DNA of 64,000 nucleotides from Pseudopyrenochaeta lycopersici (Eukaryota > Ascomycota > Dothideomycetes > Pleosporales > Pseudopyrenochaetaceae). The translations under genes were made by a program, and so were the position numbers. Shown piece by piece: positions 23,601 to 35,487 of the stretch. The stretch covers positions 248,001-312,000 of the forward strand of contig NHZP01000044.1 of the NCBI GenBank assembly GCA_003313425.1. Reading direction: 5' to 3'. Under the pieces are notes generated by a model, which made no database searches, was not told the DNA's origin, and saw only the letters and a program-made list of their open reading frames with translations. Position 1 is the stretch's first letter; every line of letters begins with the position of its first letter.

Positions 23601-24924
23601 AGCTGCTCCTGTTATTCACGCACGTTTGGATTCCATCGTTACCTCTCATTCACAACACCAGAACTGCGGGATTGTGCCGAACCACCTTGTTAACTCCACA
23701 CTATCTAGAGCGCGTGTCTATATTGTCAGCTGTGACCTTAGAGGTAGGTATCTTATGCTTGTTAACAATGCCGCGCAACTTAGCGTTACTATCCTTATAA
23801 TACTTCTTTATCTAAGTAGGCATATTAGCTATCTACTAACGTACTTCTTCCTAGTTAGTAATATTAATAAATCTATCCTATCTCCTTCTCGCAGATTATT
23901 ATTAATAGTAAAGGGCTATGTTAAGGAAAGGAGTAAGGTTGTCTAGCAAGGTCCTGCGTAGTAACTATTAGACTGGTGTCACGCTAGAGTGCAAATACAC
24001 TACCTAAACAGAATATGGAATAAGAACCTGCCTTAGTACATGCTGATAGTGTTCGTCTAGATAGGTAAACACGCTCTCTGTCTCCTTTTTCCTCTTCTTC
24101 TTATAAGTGTCTATATCCTTAAGTATAGGATATTACTGCTTAAAAGCAGTAATGCCTCTATACTACAATATTAGGCTTAGTCTTCCTTTTAGAAATTCTC
24201 TAGTCGCAATAATAAGAGTTAAAGTCTTATTAAAGTAAGTCGCTAAGGCTACTATCTAATTATCTACTATGCCCTTCTATTTAACAGGCGAGACTTATAG
24301 TAAGTTTTAAACCTAAGTGTCTACTGTAATCCCTACGTGCTAAGGGACTTTAACGTTACTATAACGCTTAAGCTTAGTTCTGTAGTCTTTAATAGCTTCT
24401 TTACTAGTAAATTACACGATCTTTGTCAGCGCAGGCTTAAATGTAGTCGTAGTTAGTTAAGGATTTAGGTTTAATAGTAGGGGTGGACGCTTCCTAGGCT
24501 GTTTGGGTGTCTGAGGCGGCTGTAACATCGCTTAAAGTTTGTACCTAACAGGCACTCGTGTGTCTACCTTAGAAAGTTTTAATAGATAGTAATAGGAAGT
24601 AAGAAAGAGAAACTTAGGCCCTATAGGATTAACCGCAGGCTCGAGATTTAGAGGGGGTTCGAGCAGTAGAGGGTATCTTTCCCTCCCTAACTTTACTTAA
24701 AAGCCCCGCTAAGGCTTATCAACATAATAAAAGGTAAAGTTACTATTATTTTAACTCCTTCCTGTTACCTAATTAGCTAGCATAGCGGGTCCTTTTAAGA
24801 GTAGGCTACTTAGGAACGTTTCTTAAGCGGGTCTTATCTTACTGCTAAACGCAGCTATAAACTTACCTTCACACTTAAAAATATTAATTATCTTATCTTC
24901 TACCTCCTTTAATTAATTCTGCAT
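20690..24924 (-). pseudogene. G1 ORF3 relic (dioxygenase-like accessory protein)
   Basis: Collinear with G2 ORF3, from the ATG at 24924-24922 to the KKKK-stop at 20690, but interrupted by the solo LTR at 23328-23704 and by many more stops. The three key regions can still be located. The first motif now reads FCYINLN near 21865. The second-histidine block LPYRSTRPATK near 21560 has His changed to Tyr. The C-terminal basic tail is kept. Its value is comparative: it confirms the ORF3 frame and length seen in G2. Confidence 0.75.
23328..23700 (+). repeat. Solo LTR of the G1/G2 family
   Basis: 373 bp, in inverse orientation to G1: starts TGTGCCGTTGCACAGGG and ends AACTCCACA on the plus strand. 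Target duplication CTAT (23324-23327, 23701-23704) inside G1 ORF3. The undamaged target duplication around one LTR means a full element inserted here and was lost by LTR-LTR recombination. Confidence 0.92.
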
Positions 24925-24990
24925 CTTCGAATTGTCGCTCTGTGATCTCGTGGTTGCGTTGCTGCTGTTGGCGCAGATATTAAGTTGTCC

Positions 24991-25046
24991 AGCTAATCAG
25001 ATTTTAGCAGGTCTTACTAAGCTTACCTAGCGATTGCTAATTAGCT
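24991..25046. repeat. Palindromic motif, G1 copy before ORF3
   Basis: RIP-decayed counterpart of the G2 hairpin at 30721-30776, in the same place upstream of the ORF3 start. Confidence 0.65.
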
Positions 25047-25263
25047 AGATTCTTTAACACCCTAGTTTCTCTACTAATTTCGATCGCGTAATAAGGAGAT
25101 TAACCTCCTAGCGACTCTAAATAATATTTCGTTTAATTTTAACTTATTTTTATATGGCTAGGAGGTTACGCTGCGTGTGTGTAATACTAAATATGTAAAA
25201 ATATACAATAATTTAATAAAGGAAATGCAGCCCCTCCCCTACTTTAAGATAAAAGCCTGTCCC

Positions 25264-25979
25264 CTAGGCGTAAGCAAGCTTATCTTCTAAGTCAGAATTA
25301 ATTTCTAAATTAGGTATTTAAACATATTATTGTCTCTTAGTCTCTGTCAAAGATCTTAGTATAATAACAGGATAGCTGCGCGCAGTTAGCTGTGTTATAT
25401 CTTTAGATAAATCTAAGTTTATAGGAGGGTTAATCTCTATCTCTTATAACTAAATCGCGTCTTAGTTAGGATTCTTAATAACTGTAAACTTATTATCTTA
25501 AGAGTTATTAAATTAAATAGGCAGCGGTAAAAAGTTAGCCTTAATATCCTATAATAATAGATCCTATAGCTTTACGCGACCTTAATACTCCTAAGCAACC
25601 TCGCTTTTATCTTAAGGTACTTACAGTTTAAGTCTCTATCCTAGGGTAGTGTTTCTAAATTACGTGCTATTAAGGTCTATAAGTTAATAGTTACTTTTAT
25701 CTTAGTTAGTATAAAAGACTTTATATAGTCTTAGCTATCTGCTCGTAAGCTTCTTATCTCTTAACATGTTAATGTCTCTAGCTAAGTCCTATATTAGTAC
25801 GAAGTTATCGTCTTTAATTTCTTCTTAATAAATCTCCCTGTAATTATCTTAATATTCCTTCTTTTCGCGTTGTAGGCGCTTAGTTCTTAACACTGCGTCC
25901 TTAAGAAATTAATCTCTTAAATCTAGCTGCATAGCTTATACTGCTAACAACTAGCCTCTTAATATTACTTATCTGAATA
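25264..25979 (-). pseudogene. G1 Pol C-terminal end
   Basis: Counterpart of G2 31000-31713: the integrase C-terminal region and acidic tail, ending in TAG at 25266-25264. Separated by the G2 insertion from the rest of G1 pol (38779 onwards). The reading frame is heavily interrupted. Confidence 0.75.
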
Positions 25980-25983
25980 GTAA

Positions 25984-26361
25984 TGTGGAGTTAACAAGGT
26001 GGTTCGGCACAATCCCGCAGTTCTGGTGTTGTGAATGAGAGGTAACGTTGGAATCAAACGTGCGTGAATAACAGGAGCAGCCCTGCCTGTGCAGTCTGCC
26101 AGAAACGAAGGTAAGTATGGAGCCTGATTAAAAGTAATAAACAAAATGGTCTGAAATCTCATTAAATTGACGTAGCTAATGCATTAGCTACTTCGCAAAA
26201 TCTCAGTTTTGAAGTGAATTCTCGTGGTGTGTGGTGCATGGTGCATCACGTTTGGTGCATGAGGTTGAGATCTCTCGCATCTCCAAGTTTTATCACCAAA
26301 TTTCGCTGACAAAGGAAACCCATCATCACCTGATTGCCCAGGTACCCTGTGCAACGGCACA
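25984..26361 (-). repeat. G2 3' LTR
   Basis: 378 bp, TGTGGAGTTAAC to AACGGCACA on the plus strand. Flanked on the left by GTAA and on the right by the polypurine tract. Confidence 0.95.
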
Positions 26362-26374
26362 AACCTCCCCTACT
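26362..26374 (-). other. G2 polypurine tract
   Basis: The minus strand reads AGTAGGGGAGGTT directly before the 3' LTR, the expected primer for plus-strand synthesis. This fixes the element's orientation. Confidence 0.8.
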
Positions 26375-26720
26375 TCGAGCTCAGTCCCATTGAGCTCACA
26401 AATCCTGCTTATCATTCCTTCTCTTCATAAGCAGAACTATTAGCAGGAGGAGAAGAGAGCCGAGAAAAGACACACAAAAAAAAGAAAGGAAAGAAAGAAA
26501 TCGTTGCCCTACGAACAAAGGGAAGGCAGCATGAGCTGCATTTCTGCAGGAGGAGCAGTCCTCGTAATCGTGCAGGTTCCTTCATGAACTCTCGCACTTC
26601 ATCGTCAAATCTCTCAAAGACAGTAGGAAAAATAAAGGAAAACGCGCCTTAACCTTACTGTTGACGACGCCGGCAAGTATGCTATCGTCCTAGTATCCTT
26701 CGAACAACCAGAAGGCACTC

Positions 26721-26767
26721 AGCTAATTAGAGTCTGTCAAGCCTCACCTGGCGATTGCTGATTGGCT
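26721..26767. repeat. Palindromic motif, G2 copy 3 (30 bp after ORF3)
   Basis: Left arm AGCTAATTAG, right arm CTGATTGGCT, with the conserved core ACCTGGCGATTG. Shorter inner part than the other two copies. Confidence 0.75.
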
Positions 26768-26796
26768 AAGCTCTTGATAGTGCAGCCAAATCATCC

Positions 26797-29700
26797 TTAC
26801 TTCTTCTTCTTGATCTCCTCAATCCTCTTGCTACGACAAGGAGTCTGCGATGGTGTATGTAGATTTGACGCGCTCATGTCAGGTTGCGCTTGCCCAGGAC
26901 GAGAAGGCGCGAGAGGAGGTCCTATAGGTGACTGACCAGGCGAATATTGACTCAGCGCCTGTTGCTGCGATGACGACCTTCGTGAACCGGCATGAGTTGA
27001 AGTCTGTGGAGACTTAGTTACGCTTCGGATGGACAGGCGCCTCGGTTTCTCCTTCCTGTCCAGCATCCTAGCAGCCTTGCCATCAGGATTATCAGAAAGC
27101 TCCTCAAAAACCTTGTCTAGGGCAGTGCGTTGTTCAACCTGACTATCGTGCTTCCACCACTCAGCTTCCTGAGCTGGATTCATACCTTTATTCGAGAAGA
27201 ACGACCTGTCAGGTACGCCGAGGTCTCTGTCTTCCCTAAAAGCAAGCTTCTTATGATGCTGGCAGACAACCTAATGCTCTTTAATTATCTTTACTGTAGC
27301 CTTCCTAGTATCCTTAATAAATTGATGGATCGAACCAGGGTCAGGCTGATCTGTGAACAAGTCAGTCAGTTCCTCTAAAACCAGCGGAGAATCCCATCTC
27401 AGCTGACAGTTCACAGCCTTAGCAATGTTTGACGAGTACACTGGTGTAATATCTCTAGGAAAGGCCCACTTGACGCCGCCATAGTGATTTGAGTGTCCAG
27501 ACGGTGACTTTGGCGCGGCAGTCAAGCTTTGAAAGGCAGCAGCGAGCTCTTGATAGGAGCCCATCTCAGGAATCTCCATCGTAGTCATGTCCTCTTCCAC
27601 CTTGACAAACTAAGGCAAGATAGTTCGTCGTTGCTTAGTTGCAGGCCCAGTAGATCCATGAGGCAGCCTAGGATCAGAGATGCGGACGTGACCAGCCTTG
27701 CAAGGCTGACTGAACCATTCAACGTCAGGGAATTTCGCACTGCAACTCTCTGGCCAGTCCCTCTTATCGTCCCATCCCTTAATGTAACCAGTAGAGTTCT
27801 TGAGTCCTGAGTTTTCTCGCCAGTTCTAGTACTTGTGGATGATATTATGAAAGCCACGTAGTATCTGCGTGCAGTTGTCTTTGTCTTCATTGTTAAAAGA
27901 GACGCTTCCTTGGATAATGTCCACGCCTCTGCCTGAGTATACAGCCTCAGAGATGTTCAAGTTAACGTGACGGAAGTAAGTCCTATCCCCAGGCTTGGTG
28001 TATTTCGTGTAGTAAGGGTAGGAAATCAGGTTAGGCTCTTTTCGCAAGACTGCGTACAGCAGCCAGTATTCAACGTCACCTCGCACAAGCTGCTGTATCA
28101 ACGAATGATACATTACCCGACACCAGCTAAGGTTGCTTTTGCTATTAATTAGCCGCGTGTAGTAGAGGTACATGTCAAAACTTTGATTAAGGATTGAGAC
28201 TAGCTTAGGATCCTTAAAAATCCAGCTGAAGGCGTCGTAGGTAATGCTGCCGTATTCCTTGAATGCTTTAACATATACTCCCTAATCAAGAGCCTTAGCA
28301 ACTTCGTCCTAGTCAATTTAGACTCAAACTTTTGCCGGGCGATAACGATAGCTCTTCAGGTCTTGATGCGTATAGTCTCCTCGAAACGGGGCTGAGAACA
28401 GAACTTAAGTTACTAGGTCCGATTGAAGCTGACCCCATCGATCCTGACGATGGTATAGTATCTTGAGCAGCTAAACTGTGTTTGAAATGCTGAGGCTTCA
28501 AGTAAGCAGGCCTATCTTGCCAGCCACGTAACGGTAATGTTGCCAGCACACCCTGCGATGGTCGAATACCTGACTACCCTGCCTATCCTTGAGAGTGCTG
28601 AAATTCACACACTCTCGATACCAGGTATCAATCAGCTGGACGCGCTTACCATCATTCAACTTCCTAGACGTGAGCGACGCGGTTATCTTAACTAGAGCAG
28701 ACTGTTTATTTATATAGTTGTATCCCTTGCGCGATTTCACTGCGATGCTGGTTTCAAGCAAGATGTCTTCTTTAATTGAGTCTCGAACGTCAATACTGTC
28801 GTCAAGTGTTGCTAGCAGCATTTCTAACTCTTCGCGTAACTGCCTCACTAACTCTGAGTCTCTCACGCGAATCTCATCTGGAGCGAGAGGCTGCGTAGAG
28901 GGAAATCTCTAACGCCGCCCAAGACGGAATTTCTCTTGAAGGGCCTCTACTGCCTTAACCTGTTATTAAGTACGCCTATTCCCTCTTAAACGTCGTTCTT
29001 CTAGCTGGATTTCTTGAATGCTTTCAGCTGTAACAGACAGCCTGTCCGTTCGAGGCTCGCCTAGCTTCTCTAGCTCATTCTAGATGTCGCTTCTAAATTC
29101 TTTGCTTATACGTCGATAACTAAGACTAGAAGGCTTAATAACTTACGTGCGCCCTCTAATGTTTAATAAAGTGGCGGGGCTTTGGCTTCTAGCACGTTCA
29201 GAGGCAGTTATCGCTAAGGCTGTCGTCTGGACGCCAGCCTCAGTCGCAGAATCATTCTTGCTATCGCCAGCAGCAGGAAGAAGCAACTTAGTCTGCTCAT
29301 AATACCTAAAATAAGTCTCCCGCAGCTACTCAGGTGGAATAGGCACATTTAGAGGAAGCTTCGTCCCTGCATGTAATTGCTTTCCATACCATTTGATTGC
29401 CTCTGTCCAGAACATCCAGTCAAGGTACCCTTGTCTAGAGCGCGTGTCTATATTGTCGGCTGTAATCTTGGAGGCAGGCATCTTGTGCTTGTTAACGATG
29501 CCGCGCAACTTGGCGTTGCCGTCCTCATAATACTTCTTTATCTAAGCAGGCATGTTAGCTATCTGCTAACGTACTTCTTCCCAGTTAGTGATGTTGACAA
29601 ATCTATCCTGCCTCCTCCTCGCAGATTGTCGTCGATAGTAAAGAGCTGTGTTAAGGAAGGGAGCGAGGTTGTCCAGCGAGGTCCTGCGCAGTAACTATTG

Positions 29701-30654
29701 GACTGCCGTCACGCCAGAGTGCGAGTACACCACCTAAACGGAATATGGAATAAGAACCTGCCTCAGTACATGCTAATGGTGTTCGTCTAGATAGGCAAAC
29801 GCGCTCTCTATCTCCTTTTTCCTCTTCTTCTTGTAAGTGTCTATATCCTTAAGTATAGGATATTGCTGCTCAAAAGCAGCGATGCCTCTATACTGCGACA
29901 TCAGGCTCAGTCTTCCTTTCAGAAATTCTCTAGTCGCGATAATAAGGGTCGAAGTCTTGTTAAAGTAAGTCGCTAAGGCCACCATCTAATCATCTACTAT
30001 GCCCTTCTGTTTAACAGGCGAGACTTGCAGTAAGCTTCGAACCCAAGTGTCTACTGTAATCCCTGCGTGCCAAGGGACTTCAACGTTACTATAACGCTTA
30101 AGCTCAGTTCCGTAGTCTTTAATAGCTTCTTTGCTAGTAAATTGCACGATCTCTGTTGGCGCAGGCTTAATTGTGGTCGTAGTTGGTTGAGGATTTGGGT
30201 TTGACGGTGGGGGTGGACGCTTCCCAGGCTGTTTGGGTGTCTGAGGCGGCTGTGACATCGCTTGAAGTTTGTACCTGACAGGCACTCGTGTGTCTACCTT
30301 AGAAAGTTTTAATAGATAGTAATAGGAAGTAAGAAAGAGAAACTTAGGCCCTATAGGATTAACCGCAGGCTCGAGATTTAGAGGGGGTTCGAGCGGCGGA
30401 GGGTATCTTTCCCTCCCCAACTTTACTTGAAAGCCCCGCCAAGGCTCGTCAACGTAGTAAAAGGTGAAGTTGCTATCATTTTAACTCCTTCCTGTTGCCT
30501 GATTGGCTGGCATAGCGGGTCCTCTTAAGAGTTAGCTACTCAGGAACGTTTCCTGAGCGGGTCTCATCTTACTGCCAAACGCAGCTATAAACTCACCTTC
30601 ACACTTTAAGACATTAATTATCTCATCTTCCACCTCCTTCAATTGATTCTGCAT
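26797..30654 (-). pseudogene. G2 ORF3: large accessory protein with dioxygenase-like domain, 24 in-frame stops
   Basis: One minus-strand frame runs from the ATG at 30654-30652 to TAA at 26799-26797, 1285 codons, with 24 internal stops (15 TAG, 7 TAA, 2 TGA by hand count), all explicable as Gln/Arg/Trp codons changed by RIP. It starts about 350 bp after pol in the same frame. Layout: Pro-rich segment near residues 140-170, basic and predicted helical regions near 220-450, and a charged heptad-like stretch near 600-650. Residues about 800-1100 resemble an Fe(II)/2-oxoglutarate dioxygenase of the PhyH type: DRTYFRHVNLN (H896), IIQGSVSF then ILRGFH, and LPHGSTGPATKQRR (H999, R1009). A basic disordered tail ends in KKKK. 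The Asp expected two residues after H896 is Asn in both G1 and G2. I know of no standard Ty3 element with this protein. The domain call is by eye and tentative. Confidence 0.7.
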
Positions 30655-30720
30655 CTTCGAATTGTCGCTCCGTGGCCTCGTGGTTGCGTTGCAGCTGTTG
30701 GCGCAGATATTAAGTTGTCC

Positions 30721-30776
30721 AGCCAATCAGATTTCAGCAGGTCTCGCTAAGCTCACCTGGCGATTGCTGATTGGCC
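30721..30776. repeat. Palindromic motif, G2 copy 2 (before ORF3)
   Basis: Outer arms AGCCAATCAG/CTGATTGGCC and inner arms CAGGT/ACCTG, a two-tier stem. Lies 67 bp before the ORF3 ATG. A further half copy (CCTGATTGGCTGG) is at about 30498-30510. Confidence 0.8.
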
Positions 30777-30999
30777 AGATTCTTCAACACCCTGGTTTCT
30801 CCACCATTTTTGATCGCGCAGCAAGGAGATCGACCTCCCAGCGACTCTAAATAATATTTCGTTCAATTTTGACTTATTTTTATGTGTCTGGGAGGTTGCG
30901 CTGCGTGTGTGTGATGCTGAATGTGTAAAAATATGCGAAAATTTGACAAAGGAAATACAGCCCCTCCCCTGCTTCAAGATGAAAGCCCGTCCCCTGGGC

Positions 31000-33900
31000 T
31001 TAAGCAAGCTCATCTTCTGAGTCAGAATCAATTTCTGAATCAGGTATTCGAACATATTGTCGTCTCTTAGTCTCTGTCAAAGATCTTAGTATGATGATAG
31101 GATGGCTGCGTGCAGTTGGCTGTATCATATCTTCAGATGAATCCAAGTTTGTAGGAGGATTATTCTCTGTCTCTTGTGACTGAATCGCGTCTTGGTTAGG
31201 ATTTTCAATGACTGTAAACTCATTATCTTAAGAGTTGTCAGATTGAGTAGGCGGTAGTGAAAAGTCAGCTTCAGCATCCCACAACGAAGGATCCCATAGC
31301 TTTGCACGACCTCGATGCTCCTGAGCGACCTCGCTTTCATCTTGAGGTACCCACAGCTTAAGTCTCCATCCTGGGGTAGTGTTTCTGAATCGCGTGCTGT
31401 CAAGGTCCATGAGTTAATAGTTGCCTTTATCCTGATCAGCATAAAAGACTTTGTATGGTCCCAGCCATCTGCTCGTAAGCTTCTTGTCTCTTAACATGTT
31501 AATGTCTCTGGCTGAGTCCCACATTAGTACGAAGTCATCTTCTTTGATTTCCTCTTGACGAATCTCTCTGTGATCATCCCAATATTCCTTCTTTTCGCGT
31601 TGCAGGCGCTCAGTTCTCGACACTGCGTCCTTAAGAAATTGATCTCTCAAATCTAGCTGCATAGCTCGCACCGCCAATAACTGGCCTCTTGATGTTACTT
31701 GTCTGAATGGCAATGTCTGCTATGTTAGAAGAGCAAGCTCAATCGGAAGTACTGGATTCTGACCAGTGACTAACTGATAAGGAGAATATCCAGTCTGACT
31801 CTAAGTAGAAATTCTGTCTGCCTACAATACTGTCGGAAGATTATTAACCTAGGGTCCAGGAAGCTTTGCTAGTGCGTTGCATATTGGCTTGTGACTACCC
31901 TTAATTTTTCCCATAGCCTGAGGGTTGTATGCTGATGCCTAGATCCTCCTAATACAATAAATCTTAGTAAGGGCTTTAACTACCTTTCTGAAATTAGGTC
32001 CGCCGTCCACAGTAAGTGTCCTTGTTATGCTCCAGCGACACAAGATTTCCTTATATAAAAACTTAGCGACAGTAGATGACTTGTTGTCAGCTATTGCTCG
32101 TGCCTCTGGCTATCTACTAAGGTATTCTCGTGCAATTACGATAAATTTCTTTCCTTGACAATGCGGCATGTAAACAACGTCCATAGTAACTCGTTCCTAT
32201 AACGCGTGACAGTAGGTATTCGTTAGTATTTCTTGCTTGCGACTTGATGATCTCCGCTGGCACTGTTTACATGATGCAATCGTGCGTCGTACCTCCTCAT
32301 GCATCCTTTCCCACCAGTATCGTTGAGCAAGCATTGAATAGACGCCGTTCACTCCTCTGTAACTAATCTGTTGATGTACTTCCTATATAGCTACAGTCTT
32401 AAGATCAGGATCATCTACAACTCGACGAATGACTATATTCCTTGTAGACTTTCAGAATAAATAGCCTTCTCGCACAAAGAAATTCATCGCCCTCTTTTTC
32501 CACGCTTGAAGTTGTGCCCTCTTAAGGCCTTCAGGCTTCTTAAATCTTGTTAAGAACTAAGTAATCGCTTCTGACTCGTCTGAGTATTGCTTATTTAGTA
32601 CCCTACTCGTCTCAGCAGGCGAGGTAAACTCGAGGTTAGCGACCAGGTTTTTAATGAAATCTTCGAGGTCGTCTTTAGTCTTGTCTGGCTGTTCCCATCC
32701 TTCTGGCTTCGGATAACGTGACAACGTATCAGCAACAACATTCTTCTTTCTAGGAACATGCTTAATGTTAAAGTCCTAGGTAAGGATAGCTGCGAGCTAC
32801 CTGTTTTGGACTGACCCAGGAACGTCAGGCGATGATCTGTTGAGTTGATGAATGAGCGTCTGCGCGTCCGTTTTAATAGTAAAATGTTGTCTATATAGCC
32901 AGGTTCTGAATTTCTTTAGCGCCTATAATACCGCCTTGCACTCAAGCTTTGTTAAGTGCTAGAGGCTCTCAGCTTTTGACTATATTGTACTTTTAAATCG
33001 ACATGGATGTCTTTTTCTGTCTGCTCCAATCTGTTCAAGAGACGCGCCTGCGCCTTCCTTGCTCGCATCTACTGCTACAAAAATCATGCCTCTATTCTTG
33101 TAGTTAGGACTCGCTAACGCTAGGGCTGAAGTGATGTATTGCTTCAAGGTACGCATAGCCTCTTGTTGAGCCTCCTGCCATGTCCATTCAACGCCAGTCC
33201 TTATTAACTGGAACAGGGGCTTCGCGCGAATAGCAAAGCTAGGCACCTATATCCTGTAGTAGACACAGATACCTATAAACGCCCTTACTTCTTTCACGTT
33301 TCTGCATTCTAGCTAATCCAGAATCTTGGCTACTTTCTGTCGATCTGGATGTCTCCCTTGCGCAGTAACCTTATATCTAACTACCCCTAATCTAGAGACT
33401 CCCTAATAACACTTCTTGCCTGAAATTGTAGCTCTAGCTCTTTCTACATCAGCTAGGGCCCTGTCTAGCTGTTGAATGTGTTCTAACACATATCTTCTTA
33501 CTCCAGGAAATGCTTCTTCTCCTCCGTAGTTAGTTTTAGGACCGCCAGCAGTAATATTGTCTATAAAAGGAATAGTATGTAGCTAATAATCCTTTATAAT
33601 CTTTGTAACTACTCGCTGAAAGACCGCAACTGAGTTGGTCGCGCCTTGAACTATCGTACAGTATCGAAGCAAACTAACTGGCGTATGAAAAGCAGTTATG
33701 TCTCTGCTGTCTAGATAAAGTGTTATCTGGTCATATCCTGAGAATAGATCCATAAGAGATAGAATATAACATCTACTAAAACGCTTAGAGAATTCATCTG
33801 CTGTCGGAGGCAGATTAGCATCCCTGAGAGACACTACGTTTATCTTGATTGACCTAAGTATTATCTGATAACTCTTATCCTTCTTTTTAACCAGAAACCA

Positions 33901-34746
33901 TGAGTTTCTGTACTGACTGGCGCATCTTTCCAGTACCCCTCTATTGAGTCTGTCATTGAACATTGTAACTACCTCTTCCTTAACGGCTCGCGCTATTAGG
34001 AACGATTTTTCTTGCTAAGCTTTATGTTTAATAGTCTGTATCTTATATGGAGGACATACATCCTTAATAATTCGTCCTGTCTCAGAGAAAGTGAAAGCGA
34101 TCGCGCCTTCTCTGTTCATCAACATTTCAATAAATAGCTGAACTTCTAATTTTGTTAACTCAGATCCAAACTTTTGTGAGGCTAGCCTTTCTAGTGTTAA
34201 TCTTGTGCCTTATAGGAATGCTGCATGTCTGCATTCAAAAAGGTAATTAAAAGGCCCTATATTAGGAGGTCTCAGACTTTTTCTTAAGAGTTACAGTTCA
34301 ACAGCATGTCGCTTCCAGTCTTCACGCCCAAACTCCTTAATATCTGATGCCTCAGGAATATCCACAGGTCGCACCTTGTCAGCTACCCTCTTATGCAGGG
34401 TATTGACTTGACTGCTTGTGTACTCCTTTCTCTTTTCCTATTGCGCCTAACGGTTGAGTTCACACATAACTAAAAAAGACTCTAATTCTCGCACCGCTAA
34501 AGGATCCTCAGAGGCTCTAACTCTATAGCTTATTACTTACTTTACCTATTCTTTAAATCGCTGCTTATTATTAGTCGTAAAAATAGGTGAAAATTCGCTA
34601 AATCTAACAGAAGCTTTCACAAACTCAGCCTCCTGAATATACTTAACCTAAGCATAAGATGAATAAGATTCTGAACTGAAACATCGTCCTAGGTATCTTC
34701 TACTTAAATCCAGACACTCCTCCCTAGAAAGGGTGTCTGCTACATG
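31000..34746 (-). pseudogene. G2 Pol: reverse transcriptase, RNase H, integrase
   Basis: Minus-strand frame of about 1249 codons with many stops. RT: RLNRGVLERCASQYRNSWFL and LRDANLPPTADEF (33960-33780), then LMDLFSGYDQITL. The active site is FIDNI near 33560, where a family element should have two Asp. RNase H: MIFVAVDASKEGAGASL near 33080, and SRYPKPEGW at its end. Integrase: zinc-binding block ending SCKQCQRR near 32245, a core with MDVVYMP near 32180 and VDGGPNF near 32000, then a C-terminal domain with DDFVLMWDSARDINMLRDKK near 31520. An acidic tail ends near 31000. No chromodomain seen. RT is in a different frame from protease (see the frameshift feature). The best-kept piece is 33583-33963. 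Confidence 0.85.
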
Positions 34747-34752
34747 TTTTCC
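34743..34752 (-). promoter_or_regulatory. Apparent -1 frameshift site between protease and RT (G2)
   Basis: The Gag-protease frame reads GAG GAA AAC ATG then TAG (34742-34740). The RT frame picks up by re-reading the C of AAC (CAT GTA GCA GAC..., protein HVADTLSREE). The only slippery-looking bases are GGAAAAC, which is not a perfect X XXY YYZ heptamer. G1 has the same arrangement at about 41805-41818 (GGAAAAT, then TAG), so the frame change is ancestral to both copies rather than a recent indel. A programmed shift is inference. Confidence 0.4.
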
Positions 34753-35487
34753 TCATCTTTAGGAGTCAGCACATAGTTTCTCAGATGCAGCGGAGCAGGA
34801 TCAGAGGCTATGAAGACGGCGTTTCTGTCTCCATTCTTAGAAATAATCCTGCACGTGATCCTTCCATATACGTTATACTGAATTAACAACCTTACTAAAG
34901 CGCACCAAGGTCCACCCAAAATCGCTGATCTTGTTAGGTTTCAAACGATCCTAAAGTAACTGACAACAGTCACCTCCCCTACTTTAACTGGGACACTCCA
35001 CGCAGTTCCCACAAAAGGATCAGTGCTTCCATTCGCAGTAACTACTCTATCTTAATGCGAGCTACCTTACTTATAGTCTTCATATGTAAGCTTCAATGCC
35101 TTGGCCGCACTGTATCTTAAAAGGTTCATCTGTGCGCCAGTGTCAATAAGACACTTTACTGCATGCCCATTAAATAAGGCCCAGCAGGTTAGAAGGTTAC
35201 ACTGCACGTAGGCTATGCCTATCTTCTTTTAAATTATCGTGGCTTCTTATTCAGTAGGATTAACTAAAGCTTTATGCTAAGTATTATATGTTCCCGGGGC
35301 TTCATGCCTAGTTTATGCATTAAAAGTCCTAAATTGTATTAAGTTAAGCTCTAAATTTAGTCCTTTTTCGAGACTAACCGTCTCTACTTAATTTAATTTA
35401 ACCTTTTCTTCATCAGAAAAATGCCTCCGAACATCCCTAATAACATAGGCGGACGCGGGGTTGTGCGGGGTAAGGCACTGCAGTGTC

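Noticed and set aside
23521..23946. Open frame starting MRFQTILFITFNQAP, present in every well-kept LTR of the G1/G2 family (also 19881-20063, 25965-26162, 38342-38575)
   Set aside because: It recurs because the LTRs are near-identical; the frame length depends on flanking sequence and no domain or start context supports translation.
28313..28549. 78-codon minus-strand frame inside G2 ORF3 in another frame
   Set aside because: The ORF3 frame itself remains protein-like here once RIP stops are read through, and no indel is needed.
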